Shown piece by piece: positions 54,398 to 63,789 of a stretch of DNA of 64,000 nucleotides (its first letter is position 1; each line of letters begins with the position of its first letter). Source of the DNA: Tropicimonas sp. IMCC34011 (lineage in GTDB: Bacteria > Pseudomonadota > Alphaproteobacteria > Rhodobacterales > Rhodobacteraceae); assembly GCF_003390865.1 (NCBI RefSeq), contig NZ_QMEJ01000003.1:62001-126000 (forward strand). The letters are read 5' to 3'. The translations under genes were made by a program, and so were the position numbers. A model generated the notes under the pieces. The model worked only from the letters and a program-made list of their open reading frames with translations, had not been told where the DNA came from and did not search any database.

Positions 54398-55174
54398 TCA
54401 GCCCGTGAGAAAGGCCGATCCGCGGCGATAGGGGCGCCACCCGGCAATTGGGCGCCCCGCATCCGCCGCCATGGCGGCGGCCAGCGCCTCGAGTGCGGCG
54501 CGCTCATCTTCGGCCAGGGGGCTCGTCTCGATGACGACCCCTTCATGCAGGACCCGGCAGCGCAGCGTCCCGATTTCCGGAAGCAACTCGCGCCCGGCGC
54601 GCTCGACAGCGTGGATGAAGCGCAGGTCCTCGGCCCGGATCGGCAACCCGGTCTCAACCCTGCTAGACAGGCAGGGCTGGGCCGGAAGCTCGGCCACGTC
54701 GCCGAGCCCGAGACGGCGCGCAAGTCGCCGAACCCCCGCCTTGTCGATGCCCGCCTCGATCAGCGGATGGACCACGCCGCGCCGCCGCGCCGCGTCGAGG
54801 CCGGGGCGGTAGTCGCCCAGATCGTCGGTATTGGCGCCCGACGCGATAGGGCCGTCCGTCAACGTCCCAATCCGGTCATAGAGGTTCGACTTGCAGAAGA
54901 AACACCGATTAACCGGGTTGCGCAGGTAGTCTGGGTCGGAGAATTCGCCGGCCTCGACCACCCGGAGATCCCAGCCCAGCCCGTGAGCCATGTCGCGCAG
55001 CCGCGCGGTCGCCTCGATCGGGACGGCTGGGGATTCGGCGTGGACCATGCGCGTGGGGATGGTGCGGTGGGCGAAGGCCGCCAGCGTCATGCTGTCGACG
55101 CCGCCGCTGACCGCGATCGTGAGGTCCGGATGGCGGCGCAGCGCGGCGGCCAGTCTTTCGGCCTCAGGAGTCAT
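54398..55174 (-). CDS. larE: LarE, ATP-dependent sulfur insertase for the nickel-pincer cofactor
   Basis: 258 aa. Adds sulfur to the pyridinium biscarboxylic acid mononucleotide on the way to nickel-pincer nucleotide (NPN), the LarA cofactor. PP-loop SGGVDS at residues 23-28. Cys91 and Cys94 in NRCFFCKSNLYDRI and Cys168 in QPCLSSRVETG form the three-cysteine set of the LarE type that carries a [4Fe-4S] cluster, unlike the sacrificial single-Cys Lactiplantibacillus enzyme. The ATG at 55174 overlaps larC by 11 bp. It is the last gene of the operon and is convergent with the crotonase gene. Confidence 0.92.
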   Translation of the reverse strand: MTPEAERLAAALRRHPDLTIAVSGGVDSMTLAAFAHRTIPTRMVHAESPAVPIEATARLRDMAHGLGWDLRVVEAGEFSDPDYLRNPVNRCFFCKSNLYDRIGTLTDGPIASGANTDDLGDYRPGLDAARRRGVVHPLIEAGIDKAGVRRLARRLGLGDVAELPAQPCLSSRVETGLPIRAEDLRFIHAVERAGRELLPEIGTLRCRVLHEGVVIETSPLAEDERAALEALAAAMAADAGRPIAGWRPYRRGSAFLTG

Positions 55175-56351
55175 CGCCGCCCCCCGCCACGTCCCGTTCG
55201 ATGGCGGCGGCCTCGGCCCGGCGGCCCGAAAGGGTTTCGGCCCGCAGCCCGTCGGCATCGGCCTTGGCGGTCAGGTCTCCGGACCGCTCCACGATCTTGG
55301 CGCGGCCCCGCTCCTGCCGGGCGAGCACACGGCGCCGTTCAGTCCGGTGGCGCAGCCCGATGGTGGAAGTCTGGGTGAAACAGCCCTCGGCCACGGCGTC
55401 GAGCGCTTGCGGCTCGACCAGAAGCGAGAAACGGCAGGCGGGGCGGGATTTCTTGCCAATGATCTGGCCCAGCGACAGGTCGCGCACGCCGGCCATCTGT
55501 CGCAACCGTTCGGCGGCGGTCGCGATCTCCTCGCCGGTCATGTCGTCCACGTCGAATTCGAGGACTGCGATCACGTCATCGTCTACCGCCGTGTCCGTGG
55601 CGAAGGCGCTGACCCGCAGGACGTTGGCGATGCCCGGCAAGTCGCGCGTGCCCGCACCGAAGCCGGTGGCCACCAGCCGCCCCAGCGGTGTAGGGGCGCG
55701 GTCCGCCGGGGCGACAAGCACGTTCAGGATCGCGGCGCCGGTGGGCGTGACGCGCTCGCCCGCGATGCCGTCGTCGACGAAGTCGAAACCCTCGAGCAGC
55801 TCGAGCGTGGCAGGCGCCGGGGCCGGCAGAAGACCGTGCTGTGTCGCGACCCGACCGGACCCACGCGGCAGCGCCGAGACCTGCCAGCGCGCCCCGCCAA
55901 GCGCGGCGGCAATGCTCCCCGCCGCGACCACGTCCATCAACGAATCCCAATCCGCGACTTCGTGGAAATGCACCCGCTCGAGGGTGGTGCCGTGTACGCG
56001 CGCCTCGGCTCCGGCCAGCGCACGCAGGATCGCCGCCGCGCGTTCGGCGGTGCCCGGCGACAGGTCCGCCTGCCGGATGCGCGCGTCGAGATCGGTGTAA
56101 TGCTGGATCACGTCCGGTGCGGCCTCAGCCCCGTGCATCGTGAAATGGCGCGCCCTGAGACTGCCGCGCATCACCTCGGACAACGTCGCTCCGAGCCCCT
56201 CGGGCAGGATCGCGGCCACGTCCGACTGCACCTGCGACCACAGGCCCGGAAACGCATCCAGAAGGGCGGCCGCGAACATGTCGCCCGCTATCCCTCCGAC
56301 GGTATCAAGGTGCAGCGTGCCCGCGAATCCCGCTGGTTGGTCTTGCGCCAT
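55164..56351 (-). CDS. larC: LarC, nickel insertase for the nickel-pincer cofactor
   Basis: 395 aa CTP-dependent cyclometallase that puts nickel into the NPN cofactor. Family features: LHLDTVGGIAGDMFAAALLD at the N-terminus, HGTTLERVHFHEVADWDSLMDVV with the His-rich metal segment, GERVTPTGAAILN, and VLEFDVDDMTGEEIATAAERL in the C-terminal part. It is encoded as one continuous frame, with no need for the frameshift used in L. plantarum larC1/larC2. It starts 6 bp after the aldehyde dehydrogenase gene and overlaps larE. Confidence 0.92.
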   Translation of the reverse strand: MAQDQPAGFAGTLHLDTVGGIAGDMFAAALLDAFPGLWSQVQSDVAAILPEGLGATLSEVMRGSLRARHFTMHGAEAAPDVIQHYTDLDARIRQADLSPGTAERAAAILRALAGAEARVHGTTLERVHFHEVADWDSLMDVVAAGSIAAALGGARWQVSALPRGSGRVATQHGLLPAPAPATLELLEGFDFVDDGIAGERVTPTGAAILNVLVAPADRAPTPLGRLVATGFGAGTRDLPGIANVLRVSAFATDTAVDDDVIAVLEFDVDDMTGEEIATAAERLRQMAGVRDLSLGQIIGKKSRPACRFSLLVEPQALDAVAEGCFTQTSTIGLRHRTERRRVLARQERGRAKIVERSGDLTAKADADGLRAETLSGRRAEAAAIERDVAGGGDDS

Positions 56352-56357
56352 CGTCGC

Positions 56358-57836
56358 CTACCGCATCTTTCCGAGCTGGACCTGGATTGTCTTGAGATGG
56401 GTGAACTCCTCGACTGCGAAGCGGCCGCGTTCGTGACCGGTGCCGCTGGCGCCGTGGCCTGACAGGGGGAGCTCGGGCGCGCCCGCAAGGAAGGTGTTCA
56501 TCTCGACCGTTCCCACCTTCAGCTTTCGAGCCATCTGCAGCCCCCGGTCGATATCGCGCGTCCAGAGCCCGGCCGCCAGCCCGTATGGCGTGTCGTTGGC
56601 GACGTGGATCGCCTCCTCGGGGCCGTCGACCTCGATCACCGACAAGACGGGTCCGAATATCTCGTCCTGCGCGATGGTCATTCGCGAGGCGACATCGGTG
56701 AAGACCGTGGGCCGCACGAAATGGCCGGGGAGATCAGGCGTGTCCATTGTCCAGCGCCGCGTTGCGCCTTCGCTGTCGCCCGAGGCGATATAGCCTTCAA
56801 CCCGCGATTTCTGCGTGTCGCTGACAAGCGGGCCGAAGGTCGTTTCGGGGTCGAGCGGATCGCCCACCTTGAGCGTCTCGATCTCGGCAATGACGGCATC
56901 GACGAAGTTCTTCGCGATCGAGCGGTCGACCACCAGCCGGGAGCCCGACACGCAAGCCTGGCCCGCGTTCCGCGTCGCACCGAGCGCGACCTTGGCAGCG
57001 GCGGCTTCGAGATCGGCGTCGTCCATGACGATATGCGCACCCTTGCCCCCGAGTTCGAGCGAGACCTTCTTGAGCCCTTCGCCCGCCTGGCGGCCGATGA
57101 TGCGGCCGACCCGGGTCGAACCGGTGAAGGACACCATGTCCACGTCGTCCGAGGTGCACAGCGTCTCGCCCAGCTCCTGACCGTAGCCTGGCAGAATGGT
57201 CACGACGCCCTCGGGCATTCCCGCCTCGACCAGCAGCTCGGCGAGGCGAAGCGATGTGCCCGAAGTCAGCTCGGACGGCTTCAGGATCGCGGTGCAGCCG
57301 ACGGCCAGCGCGAACGGCAGCTTTTGGCTCGCGATCATCAAGGGATAGTTCCAGGGGGTGATGAGGCTGACAACGCCCACCGGTTCGCGAAAGATGAGCC
57401 CCATCGAGTCACCGCCGAGCGTGTCGTAGGTGTCGCCGTAGGTGTGGCGGGCCAGCGTCGCGGCGTAGGTCCAGTGGGCGATGGTGCCACCCATCTCGCG
57501 ATCGACGAGGCCGATGGGCTTGCCGGTCTCGAGCGCCTCGATCTCGCGCAGCTCGGCCCGGTTTTCCTCAATAAGGCGGATGACCTCGCGCATGGTCGCC
57601 TCGCGCTCGGCGCCCGATAGGCGCGACCAGCGGCCGTCGTCGAAGGCCTCGCGGGCGGCGGCGATGGCGGCCTTCGCATCATCCGGCGTGGCGCGGGGGT
57701 AGCGCGACACGACGGTGCCGTGGGCGGGGTTTGCCCTCTCGATCACGTCGCGCTCGCGGGGGGCGATCACCTTGCCCCCGATCCGCATGGAAAACTCTCG
57801 CGGGCTTTGGGGCAGGGACAGGCGCCGAATCGTCAT
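56358..57836 (-). CDS. NAD(P)-dependent aldehyde dehydrogenase
   Basis: 492 aa ALDH superfamily enzyme. The catalytic Cys is at about residue 295 (NAGQACVSGSR), the general-base Glu in SLELGGKGAHIV, the NAD-binding motif in FTGSTRVGR, and the fold marker is TPWNYPLMIASQKLPFALAVG. I chose the ATG at 57836 because GGAGGAG lies eight bases upstream. It sits 4 bp after the GMC oxidoreductase gene, which suggests that the two oxidise an alcohol to an aldehyde and then to an acid. Confidence 0.93.
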   Translation of the reverse strand: MTIRRLSLPQSPREFSMRIGGKVIAPRERDVIERANPAHGTVVSRYPRATPDDAKAAIAAAREAFDDGRWSRLSGAEREATMREVIRLIEENRAELREIEALETGKPIGLVDREMGGTIAHWTYAATLARHTYGDTYDTLGGDSMGLIFREPVGVVSLITPWNYPLMIASQKLPFALAVGCTAILKPSELTSGTSLRLAELLVEAGMPEGVVTILPGYGQELGETLCTSDDVDMVSFTGSTRVGRIIGRQAGEGLKKVSLELGGKGAHIVMDDADLEAAAAKVALGATRNAGQACVSGSRLVVDRSIAKNFVDAVIAEIETLKVGDPLDPETTFGPLVSDTQKSRVEGYIASGDSEGATRRWTMDTPDLPGHFVRPTVFTDVASRMTIAQDEIFGPVLSVIEVDGPEEAIHVANDTPYGLAAGLWTRDIDRGLQMARKLKVGTVEMNTFLAGAPELPLSGHGASGTGHERGRFAVEEFTHLKTIQVQLGKMR

Positions 57837-57840
57837 GGGG

Positions 57841-59592
57841 TCACTCCTCCGGTCGCCGCAACTGGCGCGCCGGGGCGCCGCCATCGCGGTCTTCTAGGAT
57901 CATGTCGGCCATTTTCTCGGCCAGCATGATGGTGGGTAAGTTCGTGTTGGCACAGGGAATCGTAGGGAAGGCCGACGCGTCGACCACGCGCAGGTTGGTC
58001 GCGCCGCGCAGCCGCCCGCGGGGGTCGAGCACGGCGAGCGGGTCATCCTCGGGGCCCATCCGGCACGAACACGAGGCGTGCCAGACTCCGACCGCCGAGC
58101 GGCGCACGAAGGCCTCGAGCGCGGCCTCGTCCCGCAGCAGCACGTCGATCGGATCGCCTTCGAGGATGAAGCTATCGATCAGCCTGGCGCGGAGTGCGGC
58201 GGGGCCGTCGAGCATTTGCGCCAGCGTGGCGGTCAGGACCTTGTTGCGGGTCGTGACGGCGGCGACCTGGCGGACCTTGTCGCTGTAGCTGGCCGGAAAG
58301 ACATCGGACACGACGCCGTCCATCTCGGCCGACAGGACGATGCCCGCCAGCATCCGGAAGGCGGCCATCAGTCGGTCCACGTCGCGCGCATCGGTCAGCA
58401 GGTTGAAGTCGACAAGCGGCGGGCGGTCGGGATCGGTTGAGGACAGGCGCACGGTGCCGGTTTCGGAATAGGTCTTGTTGACCCAGATGTTCACAGTCGA
58501 AAGCTGGCTGCCCACGTCGTGCCACGCAGACTTGCTGGCGATCGAGGCGGCCATGTCGCCACGCGGCATGCCCGGCAGCCCGGACGAGAAGCGCAGCCCC
58601 AGCATCAGGTGGCGTCGGGTCAGGCCCTTGATCCGCGCCTCGGGATGGATGAAGCCCGCGACGGCCACCGCCGGGTGGTCCATCAGCCGCCGGCCGACAC
58701 CCTGGCTGTCCAGCACCACCTCGACGCCCGCGTCGCGCAGATCGTCGGCGGGTCCGATCCCCGCGCGCAGCAGAAGGGTCGGGGTATGGATAGCGCCCGC
58801 ACAAAGCAGCACCTCGCCCGCCGCGACCTCGCGCGTCTCCCCCTTGTGGCGCAGGCGCACGCCGGTGCAGCGCGTGCCGTCGAAGGTCAGCCCGATCACG
58901 TCGGTGCGCGTCATCACCGTCAGGTTGTCGCGCATCCGCACCGTCGGGCCCAGATACGCGGTCGAGGTCGAGACCCGGCGGTCATAGACGTTCGAGATCG
59001 GGACCGGATAGTAGCCGTCGCCGAACTCGCCATTCTGGTCGGCGATGTAGTTAAAGCCTGCCTTGTCCAGCGCACGCGCCATCGCCTTGGCATGGCCCGG
59101 CCAAATGTCCGGAAAGAGGCGCGAGATCGCCATGGGCCCGTCCTTGCCGTGCAGGGGACCGCAGAAATCGTGATCGCGCTCAAGCTTTCGGAAATAGGGC
59201 AGGACGCTGTCCCAGTTCCAACCGGTGGCGCCCGCGCGTTCCCATTCGTCGTAATCGCCGGGCAGGCCACGGTTGGCGAGCTGGCCGTTGATGGACGAGC
59301 CGCCGCCGAGGACGCGCGCTTGTTCATACTTGCGGCGGCGCGGCTCGAAATCGGGGTCGTTGTGGCGGATCGGCTCGGTCGAGGCCTTGAGATCGTTCCA
59401 CAGGAATCGCGAATTTAGATAGGCAAGGCCCGCGAAGCTGTCCAGAAGCTCGGCTGGGACGCGGCCATAGGGGGTATCCTCGCCGGACTCGCACAGAAGA
59501 ACGCGCACGCCCGACCGCGCCGACAGGCGGTTGGCCAACACGCAGCCCGCGCTGCCGCCGCCGACGATGACGTAGTCGTAATGCTCGCTCAT
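57841..59592 (-). CDS. GMC-family FAD oxidoreductase (choline dehydrogenase-like)
   Basis: 583 aa. FAD motif VIVGGGSAGCVLANRLS at the N-terminus, GMC signature 1 near LGGGSSINGQLANRGLPGDY, signature 2 near GAIHTPTLLLRAGIGP, and the active-site pair His505 (WHASCSCRMG) and the Asn of IPCANTNLP. It oxidises an alcohol, probably a polyol or the anomeric position of a sugar, with electrons going to a carrier or oxygen. The ATG overlaps the Gfo/Idh stop by 4 bp. Confidence 0.93.
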   Translation of the reverse strand: MSEHYDYVIVGGGSAGCVLANRLSARSGVRVLLCESGEDTPYGRVPAELLDSFAGLAYLNSRFLWNDLKASTEPIRHNDPDFEPRRRKYEQARVLGGGSSINGQLANRGLPGDYDEWERAGATGWNWDSVLPYFRKLERDHDFCGPLHGKDGPMAISRLFPDIWPGHAKAMARALDKAGFNYIADQNGEFGDGYYPVPISNVYDRRVSTSTAYLGPTVRMRDNLTVMTRTDVIGLTFDGTRCTGVRLRHKGETREVAAGEVLLCAGAIHTPTLLLRAGIGPADDLRDAGVEVVLDSQGVGRRLMDHPAVAVAGFIHPEARIKGLTRRHLMLGLRFSSGLPGMPRGDMAASIASKSAWHDVGSQLSTVNIWVNKTYSETGTVRLSSTDPDRPPLVDFNLLTDARDVDRLMAAFRMLAGIVLSAEMDGVVSDVFPASYSDKVRQVAAVTTRNKVLTATLAQMLDGPAALRARLIDSFILEGDPIDVLLRDEAALEAFVRRSAVGVWHASCSCRMGPEDDPLAVLDPRGRLRGATNLRVVDASAFPTIPCANTNLPTIMLAEKMADMILEDRDGGAPARQLRRPEE

Positions 59593-60680
59593 GCTACAAC
59601 GCCTGTTGGCACCCAGCCCTCATAGAGGGGGTGCTCGGGTCCGATCGGCAGCGCGACCTGCGTTCCGGTGCTGCTGGCATGGAACAGGGCGGTGACCAGC
59701 TCCATCGACCGGCGCGCCTCTGACAGGGACACGGCGAAAGGACGGCCCCCTTCGATCGCGGCGTGGAAGTCGCGGAACTGGCCCTCGAAATCGGTGCCGG
59801 TGTCGGGGGCTGCGGCCATGATCGCCTTGGCCTTCGCCTCGATCTCGGGCGTACGGCCGATCACGGTCCAAGGGTCGAGCCCGGGTTTCGGCGCCTCGGC
59901 GTCGAAGCATTGCCGCTCCACCGTCAGGTTTTCAAAGCAGAAGCGCAGGCGCGTGACGGGCCGCATGGACCCCAGCGTCGCGGTAAGCGTCGCTAGCGAT
60001 CCGTCCGCCATCTTAAGGCTCGCGACCGCGCAATCCTCGACCTCGATAGGGTTCACACGGGTGTCGCGAAAGGCGTTCACGGCCGCCACGTCGCCGCGCA
60101 GGTCGAGAAAGATGTCGTGAATGTGGATTGCCTGGGTCAGAAGGACACCGCCGAGCTCGGTCGCGAACTTGCCGCGCCACGGTACCTCGTAATAGTCTGC
60201 GCCGCGCTTCCACGCGGTCTCGACCGACGAGACGAAGGCGCGCCCGGGCAAGTCGGACCGCAACAGCGCGCGAATCTTCGACAGGCCCGGACCAAAGCGA
60301 TACTGGAAGATCGGCATGACGCGGCTCGTCGCGTTGCCCTCGCGGCGGATCAGGTCGTCCGTCAGCGCCAGCGAGCTGGTCAGCGGTTTCTCGGAGATGG
60401 CATGTTTGCCCGCCTCGAGCGCGGCGACGATCATCTCATGGTGCAGCGATGGGGGCGTGCAGATGCTGACCACGTCCACGTCGTCCCGCGCCAGAAGCGC
60501 GTCGTAATCGGGGGTGGTGGCGGGAATGCCGTAGGCGGCCGCAAAGGCGGCTGCCTTGTCGGGGGTGCGGTCGCAGCAGGCCGTCACCTCAAAGAGGTCC
60601 ATCAACTGCGAAAAGCCCCGCTCGACCTGGCTTCCGGCGACCCAGCCGCAGCCAACGATGCCGATCCTGAGCCGGCTCAT
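59589..60680 (-). CDS. Gfo/Idh/MocA-family oxidoreductase
   Basis: 363 aa NAD(P)-dependent dehydrogenase. The Rossmann motif GIVGCGWVAGSQVERG and catalytic ISEKPLTSSLA are clear, and the C-terminal domain has the family HIHDIFLDLRG and FRDFHAAIEGGRPFAVSL segments. It overlaps both the larA-like stop and the GMC start by 4 bp. It probably works on a sugar or sugar acid at a ring or C2/C3 hydroxyl. Confidence 0.9.
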   Translation of the reverse strand: MSRLRIGIVGCGWVAGSQVERGFSQLMDLFEVTACCDRTPDKAAAFAAAYGIPATTPDYDALLARDDVDVVSICTPPSLHHEMIVAALEAGKHAISEKPLTSSLALTDDLIRREGNATSRVMPIFQYRFGPGLSKIRALLRSDLPGRAFVSSVETAWKRGADYYEVPWRGKFATELGGVLLTQAIHIHDIFLDLRGDVAAVNAFRDTRVNPIEVEDCAVASLKMADGSLATLTATLGSMRPVTRLRFCFENLTVERQCFDAEAPKPGLDPWTVIGRTPEIEAKAKAIMAAAPDTGTDFEGQFRDFHAAIEGGRPFAVSLSEARRSMELVTALFHASSTGTQVALPIGPEHPLYEGWVPTGVVA

Positions 60681-61993
60681 GCGCCCGCCTCGTCCGCATA
60701 GGCACGGGTCAGAAGTCGCCCGGCATCGTCAAAGCGGATGTCCTGCCATCCGCCAAGATCGGCCCCGCTCGGAAGATCGGCCGCCAGTGCGGGCGAGACG
60801 AGGATCTCATCCAGATGAAGCGTCGAACGGATGATGCAGAGCCGCGTTTCGGGGTCGCTGGCCGACCATGACGTGGCAACAGTGGCGCGGATCGCGGCGC
60901 GGTCATCAGGAAGGACGATCGGGATGCGCGACTTCTCGGCCATCGTCGAGGTGATCGAGTTCATGTAGATCTGCTGAAGGTCGATCCGGTCAACCGTGTC
61001 AGCGGTGGTGAAATCGGCCAGCCCGATGCCAAGTCCGTTGCCGCCCGTCGACTTGGTCAGGCCGAGCACCGCAATCCGGCTGACGAATGGCTTTTCGGGG
61101 TTCGGGATCGACCGCAGATCGGCGCGCCCGGTGATGGCGAAATCCATGCCTGCCCCGCTGATATCCTTGCCGATCCGTTCGACCACCAGAGCGTCGATCT
61201 GATCGAAGGGCAGGCGGGCCAGCAGCGACTTCGCATGTTTCAGCAGCCGCTCGTCGGCCGAGAAAAAGTCCTCCGGCGCCACCCCCTCGAGTGCGACGAT
61301 CTCCTTCGCCGCGTTCTCGACGATGGCGATCCCGAGCGAGATCGGCGCGTGATCCAGCGCGACCTTCGCCAGCGCGGGAAGCGTGTCGCTGAGCGCGGTG
61401 GGCCCGGTGCGGTGCACCGACCGCGCGCCCTCGGCCTTGCCGAGTCCGACCGCCACCATCTTGACGAGCCCGCTTTCGATGGGCCGGTCGAAGGTTGTGT
61501 GCGACTTCACTCGATTAACCACGACGATACCATCGGCCCCGGCGGCGTTGCGGTCGAACTTGCAGCGCGCGCCGCCGGGCGTGGTGCCGTAATCGACCAC
61601 GTCCATCGTCGCGCGGATCGGGGCGCCGAGGCTGTCCTCGGTCATCCCTAGATTGGCTAGAACCTCGCGTTGCCCCTCGGCTGTGCCGCCGCCATGGCTG
61701 CCCATCGCAGGTACCACGAACGGTTCGAGACCCATTCCGCGGATCGTCTCGATCACGGTACGCGCAATGACCGGAATTGCCGCAATGCCGCGGCTGCCGA
61801 TCGCCACCGCGACCGAGGACCCCGCGGGCAGGGCGACAAGGCGCGGGGCGGCGCGCACGGACTTGCGCACGGCGCCGGGAATGTCGGCGATCGCCTCGCC
61901 CTCGGGATGGGACAGGCGGGCCCGCGCGACGCGGGGCAACGCGACGTCGTCGAGATTGGCAAAGTGGATCGCCGGAAAGCTGGCCGATGGCAT
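60677..61993 (-). CDS. larA: LarA-family nickel-dependent racemase/epimerase
   Basis: 438 aa member of the lactate racemase (DUF2088) superfamily, which uses the nickel-pincer nucleotide to shuttle hydride at an alpha-hydroxy acid carbon. Candidate active-site residues are His100 in PAMGSHGGGTAEGQ, His165 in NRVKSHTTF and Lys178/Lys186 in SGLVKMVAVGLGKAEGA, where the cofactor Lys of LarA is expected. The sequence differs enough from true lactate racemases (no GTHRP) that another substrate is likely. With larC and larE in the operon and sugar-acid enzymes around it, a sugar-acid 2-epimerase is the best guess. Confidence 0.87.
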   Translation of the reverse strand: MPSASFPAIHFANLDDVALPRVARARLSHPEGEAIADIPGAVRKSVRAAPRLVALPAGSSVAVAIGSRGIAAIPVIARTVIETIRGMGLEPFVVPAMGSHGGGTAEGQREVLANLGMTEDSLGAPIRATMDVVDYGTTPGGARCKFDRNAAGADGIVVVNRVKSHTTFDRPIESGLVKMVAVGLGKAEGARSVHRTGPTALSDTLPALAKVALDHAPISLGIAIVENAAKEIVALEGVAPEDFFSADERLLKHAKSLLARLPFDQIDALVVERIGKDISGAGMDFAITGRADLRSIPNPEKPFVSRIAVLGLTKSTGGNGLGIGLADFTTADTVDRIDLQQIYMNSITSTMAEKSRIPIVLPDDRAAIRATVATSWSASDPETRLCIIRSTLHLDEILVSPALAADLPSGADLGGWQDIRFDDAGRLLTRAYADEAGA

Positions 61994-62005
61994 TGTGTCC
62001 GCCTC

Positions 62006-63736
62006 CTATACGTCCAGCGCGGGGGTGCCCTTTGGCACCATGCGCAGGAAGTCGAAATCGCACCCGTCCTCGGCCTGGTTCACCTCCTCGAAATAGAGCT
62101 TGGCGTAGCCGCGCCGCTCTTCGGTATGGGCGGGGGGCGCCCACTGAGCGCGGCGGCGGGCCAGCTCTTCTTCATCCACCAAAATCTCGATCGTCTGCGA
62201 GGGCACGTCGAGCCGGATCGTGTCGCCGTTGCGCACCAGCGCCAGCGGGCCACCCACCGCCGCCTCGGGCGAGATGTGAAGCACAATGGACCCGAAGGCC
62301 GTGCCGCTCATCCGGGCGTCGGAAATGCGCACCATGTCCTTGACACCCTGTGCGGCCAGTTTCTTCGGGATCGGAATATAGCCCGCCTCGGGCATACCGG
62401 GGGCGCCCTTTGGCCCCGCGTTCTGGAGCACCAGCACGTCATCGGCCACTACATCGAGGTCTGGATCGTCGAGCCGGGCCGCCATGTCGGCAAGCGAGGT
62501 GAAGACCACCGCGCGCCCGGTATGGGTCATCAGTTCGAGGCTGGCGGCGGCCTGCTTGATCAGCGCGCCCCCGGGGGCGAGATTGCCGCCCAAGACGCGG
62601 ATGCCGCCGCCTGTATAGATCGGGTCCGAGATCGGGCGCACGACGTCCTGCGGGAACAATTCGGGCCCGCTGTCGATGATCTCGCCGAGCGTCTGGCCCG
62701 TGATCGTGGTGCAGTCGCGGTCCACCAGATCGCCCAGTTCGCGCAGGATGGCTGCGAGTCCCCCCGCCTTGAAGAGGTCTTCCATGTAGTGCTGGCCCGA
62801 GGGCTTGAGATCGACCAGCACCGGCGTTTCCTGCCCCATCCGGTCGAAGAGGTCGTAGTCGAAATCGAAGCCGAGCCGCCCGGCCAGCGCCGCGAGGTGC
62901 ACAACCGCATTGGTCGACCCGCCGATGGCCTGGAGGACGCGGAACGCATTGGCCATGGATCGTTCGTTCAGGATGTCGCGGGGGCGGATCGGGTTGCGAG
63001 CCAGCTCGACCGCGCGCCTCCCCGTCGCCTCGGCATGGCGCAGCCGGTCGCTATGCACTGCAGGGATGGCGCCGCCGCCGGGCAGCATCATTCCCATAGC
63101 CTCGGAGACGAGTGCCATGGTGCTGGCGGTGCCCATGACCATGCAGGTGCCTGCGCTTGGCGCAAGCTTGTCGCCGATCTCGCCGATCTCGGTTTCGTCC
63201 ACCTCGCCGGCGCGATGCATCGCCCAGAACCGGCGGCAATCGGTGCAGGCGCCGAGCCGTTCGCCCTTGTGGCTGCCTGTGATCATGGGGCCGGTAACCG
63301 TCATGATAGCGGGCTTGTTCACGCTCGAGGCGGCCATCAGCAGGGCGGGTACGGTCTTGTCGCAGCCACCGATCAGCACGACCGAATCCATCGGCTGCGC
63401 GCGGATCATTTCTTCGGCATCCATGGCCATGAGATTGCGCAGGAACATGCTGGTCGGATTCGAGAACGCCTCGTGCATCGAGATCACGGGGAAATCGATG
63501 GGCAGACCGCCGGCCAGCATGACGCCGCGCTTGATCGCATCGATCAGCTCGGGAACACCACGATGACAGGCGTTATAGCCGGAATAGGTGTTGGTGATCC
63601 CGACGATGGGCCGATCCAGCGCGTCGTCCGAATACCCCATCGCCTTGATGAATGCCTTGCGAAGGAACCGCGAAAACCCGGCATCGCCGTAGTTCGCCAG
63701 TCCTTGGGATATCCCGCTCTTGCCGCTCTCGGTCAA
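62006..63736 (-). CDS. IlvD/Edd-family iron-sulfur dehydratase
   Basis: 576 aa from a TTG at 63736, which follows GTAGGAAAGG; an ATG further upstream would run over the start of the divergent gntR gene. Fe-S ligand candidates are Cys57 (NACHRGVPEL), Cys125 (GGCDKTVPALLM) and Cys198 (GTCMVMGTASTM), with the conserved Ser in DARMSGTAFGS. The family dehydrates dihydroxy acids or sugar acids to 2-oxo-3-deoxy acids. As the first gene of the larACE operon, away from branched-chain amino acid genes, it is more likely a sugar-acid dehydratase than IlvD. Confidence 0.9.
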   Translation of the reverse strand: MTESGKSGISQGLANYGDAGFSRFLRKAFIKAMGYSDDALDRPIVGITNTYSGYNACHRGVPELIDAIKRGVMLAGGLPIDFPVISMHEAFSNPTSMFLRNLMAMDAEEMIRAQPMDSVVLIGGCDKTVPALLMAASSVNKPAIMTVTGPMITGSHKGERLGACTDCRRFWAMHRAGEVDETEIGEIGDKLAPSAGTCMVMGTASTMALVSEAMGMMLPGGGAIPAVHSDRLRHAEATGRRAVELARNPIRPRDILNERSMANAFRVLQAIGGSTNAVVHLAALAGRLGFDFDYDLFDRMGQETPVLVDLKPSGQHYMEDLFKAGGLAAILRELGDLVDRDCTTITGQTLGEIIDSGPELFPQDVVRPISDPIYTGGGIRVLGGNLAPGGALIKQAAASLELMTHTGRAVVFTSLADMAARLDDPDLDVVADDVLVLQNAGPKGAPGMPEAGYIPIPKKLAAQGVKDMVRISDARMSGTAFGSIVLHISPEAAVGGPLALVRNGDTIRLDVPSQTIEILVDEEELARRRAQWAPPAHTEERRGYAKLYFEEVNQAEDGCDFDFLRMVPKGTPALDV

Positions 63737-63789
63737 ATTTGCGACCTTTCCTACAGTTTCGAATACAGTCGTATGATAAGCAGACAACC
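63737..63789. promoter_or_regulatory. Divergent control region of the larACE operon and gntR
   Basis: The 53 bp gap is AT-richer than its surroundings and contains ATACAGTCGTATGAT (63763-63777), with ATAC and GTAT half-sites like those bound by GntR proteins. It must hold promoters for both the seven-gene operon and the regulator. Confidence 0.45.

Noticed and set aside
62006-63736. Biosynthetic IlvD (dihydroxy-acid dehydratase) assignment
   Set aside because: The family match is good, but there are no branched-chain amino acid genes and the operon is sugar-acid type, so a catabolic dehydratase is more likely.
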